Shown here one piece after another: positions 5,547-7,404 of a stretch of 7,404 nucleotides of DNA. The notes beneath the pieces are model-generated. The model had not been told where the DNA came from. It saw only the letters and a list, made by a program, of their open reading frames with translations, and did no database searches. The DNA lies in contig CALMAP010000314.1 of assembly GCA_937859825.1 (NCBI GenBank), forward strand, positions 1 through 7,404, in the 5' to 3' direction. Position 1 is the first letter of the stretch. Every line of letters starts with the position of its first letter. The position numbers and the translations under genes were made by a program. Source of the stretch: an uncultured Terriglobus sp. GTDB lineage: Bacteria; Acidobacteriota; Terriglobia; Terriglobales; Acidobacteriaceae.

Positions 5547-6173
5547 CTAGCCCTGGTTGTGTCGCGTGATGATCATGGCCTTGGCTTCTGTGCCAGACGG
5601 GCAGCAGTAAACCCGTTTGCGGGTGCCGTCGAGCCAGATCACGTCGCCGGCATTGAGCGTCGCGGTGTCCTGATCGGCGGTCAGGATGAGCATGCCTTTC
5701 ATCACAAAGGTGAACTCGATACCGTCGAAGATCTTTGGACGGAATACGGCATCTTGCTCCGACCGGTCGAACTCGGCGATGCATGGAATGAGCTGACCGT
5801 CTGTCACGAGCGAGCGCATGCTTTCCGAGAGAAACGAAGGCGGCGCGTCGGCATTTTGATGAATACGCACACGTTCATTTCGGCGCATAATGCGGAACGA
5901 TGCCGGCTGGTCTTCCCGGAAAAAATAGGAAAGGTCTTTGCCGAAGGTCATGGCGATACGGGCAAGGTTACGGACGGTCGGAACGACACGCCCGGTCTCA
6001 AGCTGAGAGAGAAAGCTGGCGGAAAGGCCGGTGCGCGTCCCGAGTTCTACCAGTCCCATGCTTCTTTTGGCGCGCAGGCGTCGGATGCGTTCGCCAATCT
6101 GTTTGGCCTGAATCGAGGATTCGACCTGCTCGGTGTTCACCGTATCGACGCCTGTTTGTACCGTGTCTAGCAT
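5547..6173 (-). CDS. XRE-family transcriptional regulator with C-terminal cupin domain
   Basis: The predicted 208-residue DNA-binding regulator has an XRE helix-turn-helix at about 26-82: IGERIRRLRAKRSMGLVELG, then the recognition region LSASFLSQLETGRVVPT (50-66) and LARIAMTFGKDLSYFF (70-85). A cupin-like beta-barrel spans about 128-203, with FDGIEFTFVMKGMLIL and LNAGDVIWLDGT. The usual cupin metal ligands (two His and a Glu in strand C-D, one His in G-H) are largely missing: the second motif reads TRKRVYCCPSG with adjacent Cys190-Cys191. The ligand, if any, is therefore unlikely to be a classical metal centre; sensing by the cysteines is speculation. ATG 6173 has no clear Shine-Dalgarno. The gene sits just after the nrdB terminator and 26 nt before pabBC, so co-transcription with pabBC, and control of it or of itself, is plausible but unproven. 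Regulators of this architecture (PuuR/SutR-like) usually repress nearby metabolic genes. Confidence 0.9.
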   Translation of the reverse strand: MLDTVQTGVDTVNTEQVESSIQAKQIGERIRRLRAKRSMGLVELGTRTGLSASFLSQLETGRVVPTVRNLARIAMTFGKDLSYFFREDQPASFRIMRRNERVRIHQNADAPPSFLSESMRSLVTDGQLIPCIAEFDRSEQDAVFRPKIFDGIEFTFVMKGMLILTADQDTATLNAGDVIWLDGTRKRVYCCPSGTEAKAMIITRHNQG

Positions 6174-6190
6174 GTCTTTATGATGACGCG

Positions 6191-6233
6191 AAAAGAAGAG
6201 AAGCTGCTCACGAAACAGAGCAGCTTCTCTTCT
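6191..6233 (-). terminator. Rho-independent terminator after nrdB
   Basis: AGAAGAGAAGCTGCTC (6194-6209 on the plus strand) and its exact complement at 6218-6233 form a 16-bp perfect stem with an 8-nt loop. Read on the minus strand, the stem ends in T and is followed by TTT (6193-6191) then CGCG. It begins 19 nt past the nrdB stop. There is no T-run on the plus-strand side, so it acts on nrdB transcripts. Confidence 0.9.
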
Positions 6234-6252
6234 GTCGTAAATTAAGCCACTG

Positions 6253-7329
6253 TTAGAAGTCCTCGCCGAACGCGACCTCGCCAGCGACGGCCGTCTGGTA
6301 GGCGGAAACGCGGCGCTCGAAGAAGTTGGTCAGTTCCTGCACGTCCTGTAATTCCATGAAGCTGAAGGGGTTCTTGGTCTTGAAGTGCGGTGCAATGCCG
6401 AGGCGCTGCAGGCGGGAGTCCGCAACATAGCCGAGATACGCGCGCATGTCGCGAACAGACAGACCGGCGACCCCACCCGAAAGCAAGTCTTCCGCGAACT
6501 GGGCCTCGGCATCCACGGCCTCTTCCAGCATTTCTACGATCTGCTGTTCCAGGCGGGCGTCCCAGAGATCGGGCTCCTGCTGGCGAACCACATTGACCAC
6601 TTCAAAGGCGAACTCAAGATGGCAGCTCTCGTCGCGGAAGACCCAGTTGGTGCCGGACGCCAGACCGTGCAGCAGGCCCTTCGACCGGAAGAAGTATACG
6701 TAGGCGAACGCAGCGAAGAAGAACAAACCTTCGATGCAGGCGGCGAAGCAGATCAGGTTCAGCAGGAAGTTGCGGCGGTCTTCGCGGGTCTGCAGCGTGT
6801 CGAGCGCCTGAATGGAGTCCATCCACTTCATGCAGAAGTCGGCTTTCTTCTGGATGGAAGGAATGTTCTCAACTGCGGCGAAGGCTTCGGCCCGCTCGTC
6901 CTGGTCCGGCACGTAGTTGTCCAGCAGAGTCAGGTAGAACTGCACATGGACTGCTTCCTCATACAACTGTCGGGAAAGGTAAAGCCGCGCTTCTGGCGAG
7001 TTCACGTGCTTATAAAGGTTCAGCACCAGATTGTTCGAGACAATGGAGTCGCCCGTAGCAAAGAACGCCACAAGACGCTTGATCGTGTGGATCTCCGCCG
7101 GTGAAAGTTTCGAGCGGAGGTCGACGAGGTCGGTTGCGAAATCGACTTCTTCCACCGTCCACGTGTTCTTGATCCCATCCCGGAACATGTCATAGAACAC
7201 CGGGTACGCCATCGGCCGCAGCGTCAGGCAAAGACCCGGATCCAGGATCTGCTGCGGTACTGCTACGGACGAAGCCGGTGTATGCTCCGTCGCCGCTGTG
7301 TGCTGCTCAACTACTGGTGCTGTCGCCAT
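6253..7329 (-). CDS. nrdB: Class I ribonucleoside-diphosphate reductase, beta (R2) subunit
   Basis: The predicted 358-residue R2 subunit generates the radical used by NrdA to reduce ribonucleotides to deoxyribonucleotides in the cytosol. The diiron ligands are all visible by motif: Asp94 (ATGDSIVSNN), Glu125 and His128 (YEEAVHVQFY), Glu200 (ACIEG), and Glu234 and His237 (RDESCHLEF). Tyr132 lies four residues after His128, the place of the radical tyrosine (E. coli Tyr122), so it is not the Phe variant of class Ic. Asp233 matches the conserved Asp before the second ExxH. The tail ends AFGEDF, an acidic, aromatic C-terminus of the kind that docks into R1. Residues 1-25 are an Ala/Thr/Val-rich extension, probably disordered. 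GAGGAG (7343-7338) lies 8 nt before the ATG. An nrdA partner is not in the window; the 60 nt left upstream are too short to identify. Confidence 0.96.
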   Translation of the reverse strand: MATAPVVEQHTAATEHTPASSVAVPQQILDPGLCLTLRPMAYPVFYDMFRDGIKNTWTVEEVDFATDLVDLRSKLSPAEIHTIKRLVAFFATGDSIVSNNLVLNLYKHVNSPEARLYLSRQLYEEAVHVQFYLTLLDNYVPDQDERAEAFAAVENIPSIQKKADFCMKWMDSIQALDTLQTREDRRNFLLNLICFAACIEGLFFFAAFAYVYFFRSKGLLHGLASGTNWVFRDESCHLEFAFEVVNVVRQQEPDLWDARLEQQIVEMLEEAVDAEAQFAEDLLSGGVAGLSVRDMRAYLGYVADSRLQRLGIAPHFKTKNPFSFMELQDVQELTNFFERRVSAYQTAVAGEVAFGEDF

Positions 7330-7404
7330 CTCTCACACTCCTCAAAACTCTTACGAGGCCCTTTGGCTGCCTCGACGCCGTTGTCCTTGCCCTCTTGCCG
7401 TTGT

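Noticed and set aside
5521..5784. Extension of pabBC upstream into the regulator gene
   Set aside because: The extension is Arg/His-rich out-of-frame reading of the cupin domain and does not resemble PabB.
5331..6170. Plus-strand open frame of 279 codons opposite the regulator and the pabBC start
   Set aside because: No recognisable domain; the minus strand carries an XRE helix-turn-helix and PabB-like sequence over the same bases.
6385..7104. Plus-strand open frame of 239 codons opposite nrdB
   Set aside because: nrdB has all diiron ligands and a ribosome site; the antisense frame is open because of codon bias in the GC-rich gene.
7330..7404. Possible end of nrdA or a regulatory leader upstream of nrdB
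   Set aside because: One minus-strand frame stops at 7351, but the readable peptide is only about 17 residues and lacks the cysteine pair expected at an NrdA C-terminus; too short to call.
1..7404. CRISPR array, insertion sequence, tRNA or rRNA
   Set aside because: No regularly spaced direct repeats, terminal inverted repeats with transposase, or tRNA cloverleaf sequence were seen on either strand.

Overview
The window looks like an ordinary chromosomal housekeeping stretch from a GC-rich soil-type bacterium. The gene families suggest Acidobacteriota (Terriglobus/Granulicella/Edaphobacter-like): a fused PabB-PabC, an Ala/Pro-rich glycine-zipper lipoprotein, a stand-alone GlmS-type SIS protein and an atypical cation diffusion facilitator. 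The lineage is an inference from family resemblance and was not tested. I see no phage, transposon, CRISPR, tRNA or rRNA signal.

Layout, left to right: (1) the last 50 codons of a plus-strand gene, possibly an M29-like aminopeptidase. (2) A convergent minus-strand lipoprotein gene with a Rho-independent terminator between the two stops. (3) A divergent 122-bp gap, then a plus-strand SIS-domain gene resembling the isomerase half of GlmS without its glutaminase half. (4) A perfect 34-bp palindrome that can terminate both this gene and the minus-strand rpmB-rpmG pair converging on it. (5) A divergent plus-strand gene for a six-helix CDF-like membrane protein, whose TAG stop interlocks with the TAG of the next gene inside a shared CTAG. 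(6) A minus-strand run, in transcription order: nrdB (ribonucleotide reductase small subunit), a strong hairpin terminator, an XRE-cupin regulator, and a pabB-pabC fusion for the 4-aminobenzoate branch of folate synthesis.

Functional links: the regulator and pabBC are 26 bp apart and probably co-transcribed. nrdB is separated from them by its terminator, and any nrdA partner would lie beyond the right edge. The two ribosomal proteins form the classic rpmB-rpmG operon, both in the form without the paired zinc-finger cysteines. Their 5' region is shared with the divergent metal-transporter-like gene, which invites but does not prove a metal-related regulatory link.

I found no convincing undescribed multi-gene system. 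The points worth a second look are the CDF-like protein with altered metal-site residues, the cupin regulator next to pabBC with no visible metal ligands, the GlmS-like protein lacking a glutaminase, the TTG start of pabBC, and the unusually perfect bidirectional terminator. No intergenic stretch exceeds 300 bases.
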